Of a stretch of 47,172 nucleotides of DNA, positions 38,785 through 46,716 are shown piece by piece. The stretch is from Chloroflexota bacterium (GTDB taxonomy: Bacteria > Chloroflexota > Dehalococcoidia > DSGV01): the NCBI GenBank assembly GCA_021787985.1, contig JAJYLG010000017.1, positions 1 to 47,172 on the forward strand, read 5' to 3'. The notes under the pieces are model-generated. The model made no database searches. It was given only the letters and a program-made list of their open reading frames with translations, and was not told where the DNA came from. The stretch's first letter is position 1, and each line of letters starts with the position of its first letter. A program made the translations under genes and the position numbers.

Positions 38785-39768
38785 TTAGCCTCCTGTTTCG
38801 ACGGGCGGCGGGCCGCTGCCTCCCTTCCGCGGCCGGCCGCGGGCGTACCAGTCGCGCCAGATGAGCCGGTGGACTCGCAGCCAGCGGGGCAGCCGGTTGA
38901 CGACCGGGACGAACGGCGCCAGGACCGTTAGCAGGAAGAAGAGGGACATGATGACGCCGACCTGGAGGTCGCCGCTCGACGACGAAGACATGGGTCGCAC
39001 CTGGTAGAGGAACACGTACGGCAGCAGCCACCAGGCCCCCGGATAGGCGCCGGTCTCGTGGCTCACGCCCCACTGCTCACCGAGCATGTCGAGCTTGGCC
39101 GCCACGTTGTGGTCCACGTTGTCCTGGAAGAACAGGAGGGATCGCGTGAGGTCAAGCGTGAAGGGCAGCCTGGCGTTGCTCTCGAGCGCGCCCTCCAGCA
39201 GCCCGGAGCGTCCGAGCGCCAGCATCCCGCTCATCAGGGCGGAGACCGGGCCGTAGTCAGCGGCCGGCAGCACGACCTGGTCGTTCACGACGGTGGCCTT
39301 GCCCAGGGCGGAGCGATAGGCGGTCAGCCATGCCTGCTGCTGCAGCGGGCTGGCGGCCTCGTATCGGGCCAGCGCTCTCGCCACGTCGGCATTGAAGACG
39401 GCCACCCGCTGCAGCGGCTTGAGGATGAAGTCCCGGCGTGGGTCGATGGGGTCGCGCACGCCGAACCAGCTAGCAGGGGCGACGCCGAACAGGTTCTGCG
39501 AGCTGGCCGCGTTGTGCGTGTAGGGCGGCCCGTAGTCCTGGATGCTGCTGTCGCCGGCGAGGATCCCGGCGCTGGTCTCGAGGAAGGCGATCGGCTGGCG
39601 CGTGGCGACGTCCTGCGCCCGCACCGTGGGGTAGTCGGGCGAGCTGAAGGCCGCCGCCAGCGCGATGACCGCGACGACGACGATCAGCAGGACGACGAGC
39701 CCCTCTCTGAGAAGGTCGTAGGGCTTGGTGGGAATGCCGCGGAAGTAGGCGTCAGTTCGCTTGCTCAT
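38785..39768 (-). CDS. PetD/cytochrome b C-terminal-like membrane protein with a large inserted domain
   Basis: A 327-residue membrane protein. The N-terminus, YFRGIPTKPYDLLREGLVVL, resembles the start of cytochrome b C-terminal/PetD proteins and is followed by one membrane helix (about residues 22-42). About 190 residues outside the membrane follow (roughly 43-235). Two C-terminal hydrophobic segments come next (AWWLLPYVFLYQVR and VGVIMSLFFLLTVLAPFVPVV), ending in a basic region LPRWLRVHRLIWRDWYARGR. No CxxCH haem motif is present in the inserted domain. It overlaps the cytochrome b6-like gene by 17 bases, with GGAGGG inside that gene as its ribosome binding site. It is likely the second half of a split cytochrome b. 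Identity of the inserted domain unknown. Confidence 0.65.
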   Translation of the reverse strand: MSKRTDAYFRGIPTKPYDLLREGLVVLLIVVVAVIALAAAFSSPDYPTVRAQDVATRQPIAFLETSAGILAGDSSIQDYGPPYTHNAASSQNLFGVAPASWFGVRDPIDPRRDFILKPLQRVAVFNADVARALARYEAASPLQQQAWLTAYRSALGKATVVNDQVVLPAADYGPVSALMSGMLALGRSGLLEGALESNARLPFTLDLTRSLLFFQDNVDHNVAAKLDMLGEQWGVSHETGAYPGAWWLLPYVFLYQVRPMSSSSSGDLQVGVIMSLFFLLTVLAPFVPVVNRLPRWLRVHRLIWRDWYARGRPRKGGSGPPPVETGG

Positions 39769-40363
39769 CGCGGCCCTCCGAATCGATCGGCACCACCGGC
39801 CCTTCGCGGCGGACCAGGAAGAGGTGGAGCCCCACCAGCAGCGAGAGCGCGAGCGGCAGGACGACGACGTGCAGGGTGAGCACCTGCCCGGTGTCCATGG
39901 TGTTGAAGAACGCTCCCACGCCGAGCGCGTTCATGGCGTCCTTGGCCTGCACGGCGATCCACTGGGCGTCCCAATTCGTTTGGGAGAGGAATCCGGTGAG
40001 CCCCGTGAAGAACGCGACTGCCATCGCGAGGGCGCCGACCATCCAGGTCTTCCAGCGTCCGTCCCGCCAGGCGGCCATCAGGTACTTGGTGACCAGGTGG
40101 AGGACGAGGGCCGCGAAGAAGACCTGCACGCTCCAGAAGTGGACGGAGTTGACGAAGTGCCCCACGCGGGAGAGGTGGTACCAGTCGGGGCCGAAGACGG
40201 CCAGGACCACGCCGCTGCCGATGAGGGCGGCCAGGGCCGACAGGGCGGCCACACCCCACAGGTAGGCGACCGAGCTGACATAGACCGGCATCCGGGTGGG
40301 CAGCGCGTCTTCCAGGGAGAGGTTGTCGGTGAGCACGCGCTGCGCCTGGCGAGTGAGATTCAT
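39752..40363 (-). CDS. Cytochrome b6-like protein (N-terminal cytochrome b domain)
   Basis: A 203-residue haem b protein with four membrane helices. Ligands are H75 and H89, 14 residues apart in HFWSVQVFFAALVLHLV, and H165 and H180, 15 residues apart in LHVVVLPLALSLLVGLHLF. A 14/15 spacing is that of cytochrome b6 rather than of mitochondrial cytochrome b (14/14). The conserved glycine-rich GLTGFLSQTNWDAQW loop is also present, as in quinol-oxidising cytochromes b. Start ATG at 40363 follows GGAGGAG and overlaps the upstream small gene as ATGA. No Rieske protein or cytochrome c gene is adjacent, so its electron partner is unknown. It probably binds two haems b and reacts with menaquinone. Confidence 0.9.
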   Translation of the reverse strand: MNLTRQAQRVLTDNLSLEDALPTRMPVYVSSVAYLWGVAALSALAALIGSGVVLAVFGPDWYHLSRVGHFVNSVHFWSVQVFFAALVLHLVTKYLMAAWRDGRWKTWMVGALAMAVAFFTGLTGFLSQTNWDAQWIAVQAKDAMNALGVGAFFNTMDTGQVLTLHVVVLPLALSLLVGLHLFLVRREGPVVPIDSEGRDEQAN

Positions 40364-40611
40364 GGCGACTCCTCCGTTCCGTCCTCCGCCCCCCCGCCTG
40401 CGCGGGGGCAAGCTCCGCGAGGGCAGGCTTCGGAGTCCGTGGCGTCCGAGCCGGAGCGGGGCTCGAAGAAGCGGGGCAGGCGGGCCCAGGCCGCCACGAA
40501 GAAACCGACGAGCAGGACTCCCCAGACCACGAGGTTGGGGATGGCGGCATCGAACAGCCAGAACTTGACGTGGGGTACGGCCGGCAGAGCCTCCGGCGGC
40601 AGCGGTTCCAT
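40360..40611 (-). CDS. Small single-span membrane protein, first gene of the cytochrome b operon
   Basis: An 83-residue protein with one membrane helix (AIPNLVVWGVLLVGFFVAAW, about residues 23-42), preceded by FWLFDA and followed by ARLPRFFEPR. The last 30 residues are acidic and Gly/Ala-rich, partly because a 21-base REP-like repeat (40391-40411) is read as part of the gene. AAGGAGG lies seven bases before the ATG. The stop overlaps the cytochrome b6-like start as ATGA, so it is translated together with it. It may be a small stabilising subunit of the complex. I do not know the family. Confidence 0.65.
   Translation of the reverse strand: MEPLPPEALPAVPHVKFWLFDAAIPNLVVWGVLLVGFFVAAWARLPRFFEPRSGSDATDSEACPRGACPRAGGGAEDGTEESP
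40391..40411. repeat. 21-bp REP-like hairpin unit, copy 2
   Basis: Identical over 21 bases to the unit at 4374-4394. Here it lies inside the last third of the small membrane protein gene, where it encodes part of the low-complexity tail. Confidence 0.6.
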
Positions 40612-40920
40612 GCTGTTGCCTCCTTCCTATGGGCTCGCTTGGCGCGTGGACGAGCTCGCGCGCACCGCGGCAGCGATCGACGTGCGCACTCAAAGGAACG
40701 GGGCTCGGCGGCGCGCTCGTTTGGCTGAAGACACGGCTGGACAGTGCACTGAGGGTGACGTCCCCAAGGATCAGTCTACCAGCGGGCAGCCCGGACGGCC
40801 GGCGATGGCGAGGCGCCGACGCCGACCCGCGAAGTCGTCACGCGGCGAACGACGCGACCTGACGCGGTCTGCGGCATACTGGTGACTCAGGTGGCGGGGC
40901 AAAGCTGCAAGGAGCGCACG
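40612..40920. other. Gene-less divergent spacer, 309 bases
   Basis: This divergent spacer between the cytochrome b operon and the DUF5131 gene should hold two promoters. A CATACT at 40873-40878 could be a -10 for the plus-strand gene, but no matching -35 is evident. Nothing else recognisable was seen. Confidence 0.5.
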
Positions 40921-41694
40921 ATGTCGGACCGATCCGCGATCGAGTGGACCGAAGCCACCTGGAACCCGGTGACGGGATGCACGAAGGTCAGCCCGGGATG
41001 CGCCCACTGCTATGCGGAGGTGTTCGCAGAACGTTTTCGGGGCGTGACCGGGCACCCGTATGAGCACGGGTTCGACCTGCAGCTCCGGCCGGAGCGCCTG
41101 AATCAGCCGCTGGAGTGGAAACGTCCGCGGCTCATCTTCGCGAACTCGATGAGCGACCTGCTGCATGAGGCGATCCCGGACGAGTACGTCCACGAGGTCT
41201 TCGACGTCATGCGCCGGGCGGATTGGCACACGTTCCAGGTATTGACCAAACGCTCGCGGCGTTTGGCGGAGATGGCTCCCCGCCTTTCGTGGCCGCCGAA
41301 CGTGTGGATGGGGGTCTCGGTGGAGAATCAGCGCTGGGCGTGCCGGATCGACGACCTGAGGTCGGTTCCGGCGGCAGTTCGGTTCCTCTCATGCGAGCCG
41401 CTGTTGGGTCCTCTCGACCTCGATCTCCACGGAATGGACTGGGTCATCGCAGGCGGCGAGAGCGGCGCCAGGGCACGGGCGATGAATCCGGAGTGGGTTC
41501 GGGGCCTACGCGACCAGTGCCAGCGTGCCGGCGTACCGTTCTTCTTCAAGCAGTGGGGAACGCACGATGGGGAGGGTAGACGGGTCGGGAAGTGCCGCTC
41601 TGGCCGGCTGCTGGAGGGCCGAACCTGGGACGGCATGCCTACAGCAGTGGCCTCATCGATGTCACCGGATAGTCGAGTGCATAGCCTCGTTTGA
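40921..41694 (+). CDS. DUF5131 / phage Gp37-Gp68 family protein (three-Cys radical-SAM-like)
   Basis: A 257-residue protein with the hallmark start IEWTEATWNPVTGCTKVSPG followed by CAHCYAE. Three cysteines, C20, C27 and C30, give a C-x6-C-x2-C site, unlike the usual C-x3-C-x2-C radical SAM site but thought to hold an iron-sulfur cluster and S-adenosylmethionine. The rest carries family segments FANSMSDLLHEAIP, TFQVLTKRSRRL, VWMGVSVENQ and WVIAGGESGARARAMNPEW. The enzyme activity is not known. Homologues occur in phages and accessory regions, often with a TcmP partner. AAGGAGCGCACG precedes the ATG. Its last 56 bases overlap the end of the convergent TcmP-like gene; the final 19 residues look like an added tail. 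Confidence 0.9.
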   Translation: MSDRSAIEWTEATWNPVTGCTKVSPGCAHCYAEVFAERFRGVTGHPYEHGFDLQLRPERLNQPLEWKRPRLIFANSMSDLLHEAIPDEYVHEVFDVMRRADWHTFQVLTKRSRRLAEMAPRLSWPPNVWMGVSVENQRWACRIDDLRSVPAAVRFLSCEPLLGPLDLDLHGMDWVIAGGESGARARAMNPEWVRGLRDQCQRAGVPFFFKQWGTHDGEGRRVGKCRSGRLLEGRTWDGMPTAVASSMSPDSRVHSLV

Positions 41695-42556
41695 ACACAT
41701 CCGACATGACGTCGTGGCCGGCGTCGTGGTCGGTGGCGAAGATCAGACGGTATAGTTCGCGTCGGCGGGAGCCGGGTTGGTCACTTCGAGGCGCCTTGAT
41801 CGGATGAGGCTCCACATGCTTGTATGCGAGGTCGCGGCGCAGGCCGCGGGCATAAAGCTTCGCGTACTCGATCACCGCTTGGTCTGGGGTGATCAGTCGC
41901 CTGCAGCGGCGGTCGTATGTACTTCGCCAACTGTCATCTGGGAAGAACCTGTCCAATCGTTCCACGTTCGCGGCATCCGGCGCTCTCCGCAGGGGCAGGA
42001 GGCGCAGATGCGATGAGGAAGGAAACAGGACAAGCATTTCAGCTTTGCGCCGTCGGTCCGGCGTTCCGGCTATCGCCACCAGCGTTTTCCATTCCAGCTC
42101 GGTACCCTCGGGGTCGAGAAGGCAGAAACAGGGTGCGCGGGATGGCACCGAGTCCCGCATGATGTTGGGAAGCTCGACGTTGGCGTCCCCTTGGCGGACG
42201 TTGGCGCGCGAACGAAACGCCCCAGCCCGGGCAGCGAGGGTGTGAGCCAGTTCGGCGTCGGATTCCACGAAGATGCACCTCTCAAACCGCGGAGACGTGT
42301 GGAGCGCCAGGAGCGGCGAGCCCCAGACGAATCGCGGTTCCTGCTGAGCCCGTCGCACGGAACAGAGCCCGGGTCCCGCGAAACCGTCCACATAGAAGCC
42401 GCCTCCGGCGCTCTTGCAGGCGGTCGTGAAGGCGCGCATATACAGCATCACGATCGCGAGCTTCTCAAGACTCCAGATGCCCACGGGGCGTGTGGGAAGC
42501 GAATCGGCGTCCGCGCGCATGCGGTCGAGTATTCCTTCGCTATTGAGGCGAGGCAC
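41639..42556 (-). CDS. tcmP: Three-Cys-motif partner protein TcmP
   Basis: A 305-residue protein recognised by SLEKLAIVMLYMRAF, then GFYVDGFAGPGL with the D-G-F-A-G-x-G motif, VWGSPLLALHTSPRFERCIFVE and ARAGAFRSRANVRQGDAN, which match the three-Cys-motif partner family. The DGFAG and VESD elements look like a Rossmann-type methyltransferase site, so SAM-dependent transfer is possible. The family is defined by co-occurrence with DUF5131 proteins. Here the two genes are convergent and overlap by 56 bases. A GTG at 42556, after GGTGGTGGATA, is the preferred start; an ATG 36 bases later is an alternative. A perfect hairpin sits upstream. The base composition looks lower in GC than the surroundings, suggesting transfer. 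Confidence 0.8.
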   Translation of the reverse strand: MPRLNSEGILDRMRADADSLPTRPVGIWSLEKLAIVMLYMRAFTTACKSAGGGFYVDGFAGPGLCSVRRAQQEPRFVWGSPLLALHTSPRFERCIFVESDAELAHTLAARAGAFRSRANVRQGDANVELPNIMRDSVPSRAPCFCLLDPEGTELEWKTLVAIAGTPDRRRKAEMLVLFPSSSHLRLLPLRRAPDAANVERLDRFFPDDSWRSTYDRRCRRLITPDQAVIEYAKLYARGLRRDLAYKHVEPHPIKAPRSDQPGSRRRELYRLIFATDHDAGHDVMSDVFKRGYALDYPVTSMRPLL

Positions 42557-42618
42557 TATCCACCACCAGCCAAATGGCTCCGCCGCACAAGTCGCTCCGT
42601 CTACCCCCAATCGGTCAC

Positions 42619-42638
42619 GTGCAATGCTACCATTGCAC
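42619..42638. promoter_or_regulatory. Perfect 8-bp inverted repeat upstream of tcmP
   Basis: GTGCAATG (42619-42626) and CATTGCAC (42631-42638) flank CTAC, about 65 bases before the preferred GTG start of tcmP. On the minus strand it contains TGGTAGCAT, an extended -10 form. It could be an operator over that promoter. Confidence 0.5.
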
Positions 42639-42758
42639 AAACAGCAGCATTGGTCTGCCGGCACGACCGAAGTACTTCAGGTGCCCGGTTCGACGCTCGC
42701 GGTTCCGCGGGGGTCGGGTCGGCGTGATCCGATACGACCAAGCCCGGCTAGCCGCTGG

Positions 42759-42998
42759 TCACGCCAGCAGCTCACGCTTGGCCTTCTCGGCTGAGAGCCC
42801 CTTGCCGTACCGGTACGCATCGAGGCCCTCGGCGATGGCATCCTGCTCATCTCCGGCAAGCGGCTCGTCGTCCTCGGGTGCGTCTCGCAGCAGCCGGTGC
42901 AACGGGTCGGCAAGCATCTCGAGGGCGCGCTCCGCCGCCTCCAGCTCGCTCTCGGCCAGTCCGTCGACCAGCCGTCGAAGCCGGTCTTTGGTAGTCAT
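42759..42998 (-). CDS. Small acidic helical protein, antitoxin-like
   Basis: A 79-residue acidic protein with a start like MTTKDRLRRLVDGLAESEL followed by the LEMLADPLHRLLRDAPEDDE segment. Such ERALEML...DAPEDDEP proteins occur widely as orphan or antitoxin-like genes next to RelE-type toxins. No RelE-like frame follows here; only about 200 bases of non-coding DNA separate it from tcmP. It may therefore be a solitary remnant or have another role. GGAGGAG lies eleven bases upstream of the ATG. I place no function on it. Confidence 0.6.
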   Translation of the reverse strand: MTTKDRLRRLVDGLAESELEAAERALEMLADPLHRLLRDAPEDDEPLAGDEQDAIAEGLDAYRYGKGLSAEKAKRELLA

Positions 42999-43311
42999 GG
43001 TTGCATCACTCCTCCGCCCGTGAGCACGAGGCGCAACTCCGTCCATCCCGGCTGCGATTCAAGGAGCGTGGCCAGACTGTGGAAGGCGTTGGCCGCGGAC
43101 GGCATGGGCAGCACCGCTGCAGCGCCAGTCTAGCCGGTCACGGACCGTGCGGCTCTGTGCCAGCCCGGCCCGCAACGGCACGATCCGTGGCGGAGGTACA
43201 TGAAGGTTCCACAGGCTGAAGCCTGTGCCACTCCAAGGGAGTCTCCGCAACGACACGGTGCGGCGGGAGGAACCAGTGGCGGCGACCGCCGACCACCTGC
43301 CGCGGGTCGCC
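42999..43311. other. Gene-less spacer, 313 bases
   Basis: This stretch lies between the carboxylase stop and the small acidic gene, all on the minus strand. It contains a short inverted repeat (43210-43227). I see no gene with clear family features. Confidence 0.5.
43210..43227. repeat. Perfect inverted repeat CACAGGCT-GA-AGCCTGTG
   Basis: Two 8-base arms flank GA, with CCACT after. The same type of CACAGGCTTCAGCCTGTG sequence is common as a dispersed repeat in many bacterial genomes. It may also help to end the carboxylase transcript. Confidence 0.55.
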
Positions 43312-46300
43312 CTACCAGGCGTCGACGCAGGGGCGTTTCTTGGCCGTGCGCGGCGGGGGTGGCGGTGCGGAGCGAAGCGCCGAGGCTACCCACAGGCGCG
43401 ACTCGGCCGGATCGATCACGTCGTCGATCTCGAAGTGTGTCGCCGTGTTGAGCGCCTTGCCGCGTTCGTAGGACTGGGCCACGAGCTGCTCGAAGAGCGC
43501 CTGGCGCTCGGCCCGATCCTCGGTCGCCAGCAGCTCTTTGCGGTAGCCGAGCTTCGCGGCGCCCTCGAGGCCCATCCCACCGAACTCGCCCGTGGGCCAG
43601 GAGATCGTGAAGATGGGCGCTTTGTGGCTGCCGCCGGCCATCGCCTGCGCGCCCAGCCCGTATGACTTGCGCAGCACAATCGTGAAGTAGGGCACGGAGA
43701 GGTTCGCGCCGACCAGGAACATGCGGCTGCAGTGGCGGACGAGCGCGGTCTTCTCGACCTCGGGACCCACCATGATCCCGGGGGTGTCGCACAGGAACAG
43801 GATCGGGAGGTCGAAGGCGTCGCAGAGCTGCATGAAGCGGGCGGCCTTGTCGGCGGCGGGGCTGTCGATGGCGCCGGAGAGGTGCAGCGGATTGTTGGCG
43901 ACGACGCCCAGCGGCCGTCCTTCGATCCGGACGAGCGCGGTCACCATCGCCAGGCCGAAGCGCCGCCGCAGCTCGAGCACGGAGCCGTGGTCGGCGATCG
44001 TCTCGATAACCTGTCGGACGTCGTAGACGCGCAGCCGGTTCTCCGGGATGATGCGCCGCAGCAGGCGCTGGTCGGCGCACTCCCAGCGCGGGACCGAGCC
44101 CTGGAAGTAGGAGAGGTACTGCTTCGCGACCCGGACGGCCTCGGCCTCGTCGGCGACGGGGATGTCCACGACGCCGTTGGGGACCTGCACCTCCATCGGC
44201 CCGACCTCCTCCGGGCGGAACACACCCAGGCCGCCGCCCTCGATCATGGCCGGGCCGCCCATGCCGATGTTCGAGCGCTCGGTCGCGATCACCACGTCGC
44301 AGCAGCCCAGCAGCGCGGCGTTGCCGGCGAAGCAGCGGCCCGAGTTGACGCCCACCAGCGGCACGAGCCCGCTGAGCTTGGCGAAGAGGTGGAAGGCCAT
44401 CGTGTCGAGGCCAGCCACGCCCGAGCGGTCCGTGTCGCCCGGTCGTCCCCCGCCGCCCTCGGTGAAGATCACCACCGGGAGGCGCAGGCGCTCGGCCAGC
44501 TCGAACATGCGGTCCTTCTTGGCGTGGTTCATCGTCCCTTGCGTGCCGGCGAGGACGGTGTAGTCGTAGGAAATCACGACGCACTCGTTTCGCCCGTCGC
44601 CGAAGAGGTCCCCGTTGACGCGGCCGGTCCCGGCAACCAGCCCGTCGGCGGGCGTGTTCTGGACGAGGTCGTCCATCGAGCGCCGCCGTCGCTGGGCGGC
44701 GATCATCAGCGGGCCATACTCGACGAACGTGCCGGGGTCGCAGAGGTCGGCGATGTTCTCGCGCGCGGTGCGCTGGCCCGTGCGGCGCCGGCGGGCCACC
44801 GCCTCCGGACGCGCGTCGTCCAGCGTGAGCCCGTGGCGGCGCTGCGCCTCGGCGAGGTCGGCCCGCGCCTCGTCGAGGTCGACGTCGGTCGAATCGCCGG
44901 CCTCCGGCTCCTCCATGTCGCGCTCTTCGATGAAGCAGAGGGGGTCGCCCTCCAGTATCGTGTCGCCGGGCGCGACCGGCAGCCGTCGCACCACCCCGCC
45001 GGACGCGGCCTGGATGACATGCTCCATCTTCATCGCGTTGATGACGAGCAGTTGCTGGCCCGCGCGCACGATGTCGCCCGCTGCCACGTCGACGCTCACG
45101 ACGGTCGCCTGCATCGGCGCTCGGAGTACGAGGGCGTCATCCGGTCCGGCAAGGTCGTACGTCTCCCGAGGGGGAGCGCCGCGCGCCTGCTCGCCCGATG
45201 CCGCCAGTCCTTCGCCCGACTTGCCGTAGGCCAGCACCGCGAGCGGATCGGCCGGGTCCACCCTCACCCCCGCCCCCTGGCGCGCCGCGGACTCCTCGAA
45301 GAAGAGCCGCGGATGTGGCGCCTGCCCCGATGCCGCGAGCTCCGCGAGATGCTCGTCCAGGAAAAGCGTGTGGAAGCGGCCGGCCGCGAAGTCGGGGTGC
45401 TGCACCAGGCTTTGCAGGAGGGGAATGTTGGTACGGACCCCCTCCACCCGGAGCTCGCACAGCGCGCGATACGCCTTCGCCGCGGCGTCGGCGAAACGTG
45501 GCGAGGTCGAGTGCGTGACGAGCTTGGCCAGCAGCGAGTCGAAGTTGGAGTTCGTCGCGTAGCCGGCGTAGCCGAAGGTGTCGACGCGAATGCCGGGGCC
45601 GGACGGGACGTCGAACGCCGTCAACGTCCCGCCGGTGGGGCGCAGGGCGCCGTCTGGGTCCATCGTCTCCATGTTGATCCGCACCTGCAGGGCGAACCCG
45701 CTTGGGGCGGGCACGTTCACCTGCTCCAGGGCGAGCTCCGCCAGCGAGCTGCCGGACGCCAGCAGGAGCTGGGCCTGCACGAGATCGAGCCCAAGGACCT
45801 CCTCGGTCACGGTGTGCTCGACCTGCAGCCGCGGGTTGGCCTCGATGAACGCGTAGCGGGCGTCGTCGCCGCTCGCGTCGGCATCGACCAGGAACTCGAA
45901 CGTGCCGAGGTTGCGGAAGCGAACGGCCTCGGCCATGCGCACGGCATCGGCCGCCAGCCTCGCGCGCAGGCCGGACGACAGCGCCGGGCAGGGCGCGACC
46001 TCGATCAGCTTCTGGTGCCGCCGCTGGATGCTGCAGTCCCGTTCCCAGAGGTGGCTCACGGTGCCGGACCCGTCGCCCACGATCTGGACCTCGACGTGCC
46101 GCGCGCGCACCATTCGCTCCTCGGCGTAGAGGGCGCCGTTCCCGAACGCCTCGAGCGCCTCGGACCGGCAGCGGGCGTAGGCCGCCTCGACCTCGTCCTG
46201 GCTGGAGACGATGCGCATGCCGCGACCGCCGCCGCCGCCGACCGCCTTGATCACCATCGAGCGGCCCTGGCCGAGCGACCGCAGGAACTCCTTCGCCTCG

Positions 46301-46716
46301 CCGAGGGTCACCGCGCCCGCTGTGCCCCGCAGCACGGGCACGCCGTGGCGCTCGGCCAGCGCTCGCGCCCGCGTCTTGTCGCCGAGGGTCTCGAGGGTCT
46401 CCACGTCCGGACCGATGAAGGTGATGCCCGCCTCGTGGCAGAGGCGCGCGAATTCCGCGTTCTCGCTGAGGAAACCGTAGCCCGGGTGGATGGCGTCGCA
46501 GCCCCGCGCCCCGGCAACCGCAAGCATCTGCGCGGCGTCCAGGTACGCGGCGGCGCCCCGGCCCTCGAGCGGATGCGCCGCATCCGCCCGGCGGACGTGA
46601 AGCGAGCGGCCGTCGTCCTCGGAGAAGACGGCGACCGTGGCGATGCCGAGCTCCGCGGCGGCGCGCATGATCCGCACCGCGATCTCGCCTCGATTGGCCA
46701 CCAGCAGCCTTCTCAC
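43312..46716 (-). CDS. Single-chain biotin-dependent acyl-CoA carboxylase (BC-BCCP-CT)
   Basis: A 1134-residue protein containing all parts of a biotin carboxylase system in one chain. The biotin carboxylase domain (about 1-450) has VANRGEIAVRIMRAA, HPGYGFLSENAEFA, the glycine-rich ATP loop VGGGGGRGMR and EANPRLQVEHTVTE. The biotinyl domain has K563 in NAMKMEH; the usual APMPG is APMQA. The carboxyltransferase domain (about 650-1120) shows NHAKKDRMFELAERL, GCCDVVIATERSNIGMGGPA and IDDVIDPAESRLWV. Single-chain carboxylases of about this size handle long-chain or several acyl-CoAs. It starts with GTG at 46716, with GGAG 13 bases upstream. It could feed the B12 mutase by making alpha-carboxylated CoA esters. 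The exact substrate is unknown. Confidence 0.92.
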   Translation of the reverse strand: MRRLLVANRGEIAVRIMRAAAELGIATVAVFSEDDGRSLHVRRADAAHPLEGRGAAAYLDAAQMLAVAGARGCDAIHPGYGFLSENAEFARLCHEAGITFIGPDVETLETLGDKTRARALAERHGVPVLRGTAGAVTLGEAKEFLRSLGQGRSMVIKAVGGGGGRGMRIVSSQDEVEAAYARCRSEALEAFGNGALYAEERMVRARHVEVQIVGDGSGTVSHLWERDCSIQRRHQKLIEVAPCPALSSGLRARLAADAVRMAEAVRFRNLGTFEFLVDADASGDDARYAFIEANPRLQVEHTVTEEVLGLDLVQAQLLLASGSSLAELALEQVNVPAPSGFALQVRINMETMDPDGALRPTGGTLTAFDVPSGPGIRVDTFGYAGYATNSNFDSLLAKLVTHSTSPRFADAAAKAYRALCELRVEGVRTNIPLLQSLVQHPDFAAGRFHTLFLDEHLAELAASGQAPHPRLFFEESAARQGAGVRVDPADPLAVLAYGKSGEGLAASGEQARGAPPRETYDLAGPDDALVLRAPMQATVVSVDVAAGDIVRAGQQLLVINAMKMEHVIQAASGGVVRRLPVAPGDTILEGDPLCFIEERDMEEPEAGDSTDVDLDEARADLAEAQRRHGLTLDDARPEAVARRRRTGQRTARENIADLCDPGTFVEYGPLMIAAQRRRRSMDDLVQNTPADGLVAGTGRVNGDLFGDGRNECVVISYDYTVLAGTQGTMNHAKKDRMFELAERLRLPVVIFTEGGGGRPGDTDRSGVAGLDTMAFHLFAKLSGLVPLVGVNSGRCFAGNAALLGCCDVVIATERSNIGMGGPAMIEGGGLGVFRPEEVGPMEVQVPNGVVDIPVADEAEAVRVAKQYLSYFQGSVPRWECADQRLLRRIIPENRLRVYDVRQVIETIADHGSVLELRRRFGLAMVTALVRIEGRPLGVVANNPLHLSGAIDSPAADKAARFMQLCDAFDLPILFLCDTPGIMVGPEVEKTALVRHCSRMFLVGANLSVPYFTIVLRKSYGLGAQAMAGGSHKAPIFTISWPTGEFGGMGLEGAAKLGYRKELLATEDRAERQALFEQLVAQSYERGKALNTATHFEIDDVIDPAESRLWVASALRSAPPPPPRTAKKRPCVDAW

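Noticed and set aside
42677-42913. A toxin gene to pair with the small acidic antitoxin-like protein
   Set aside because: The frame is Arg/Pro-rich and overlaps the acidic gene. No RelE- or PIN-type motif is present, so no toxin-antitoxin module is called.
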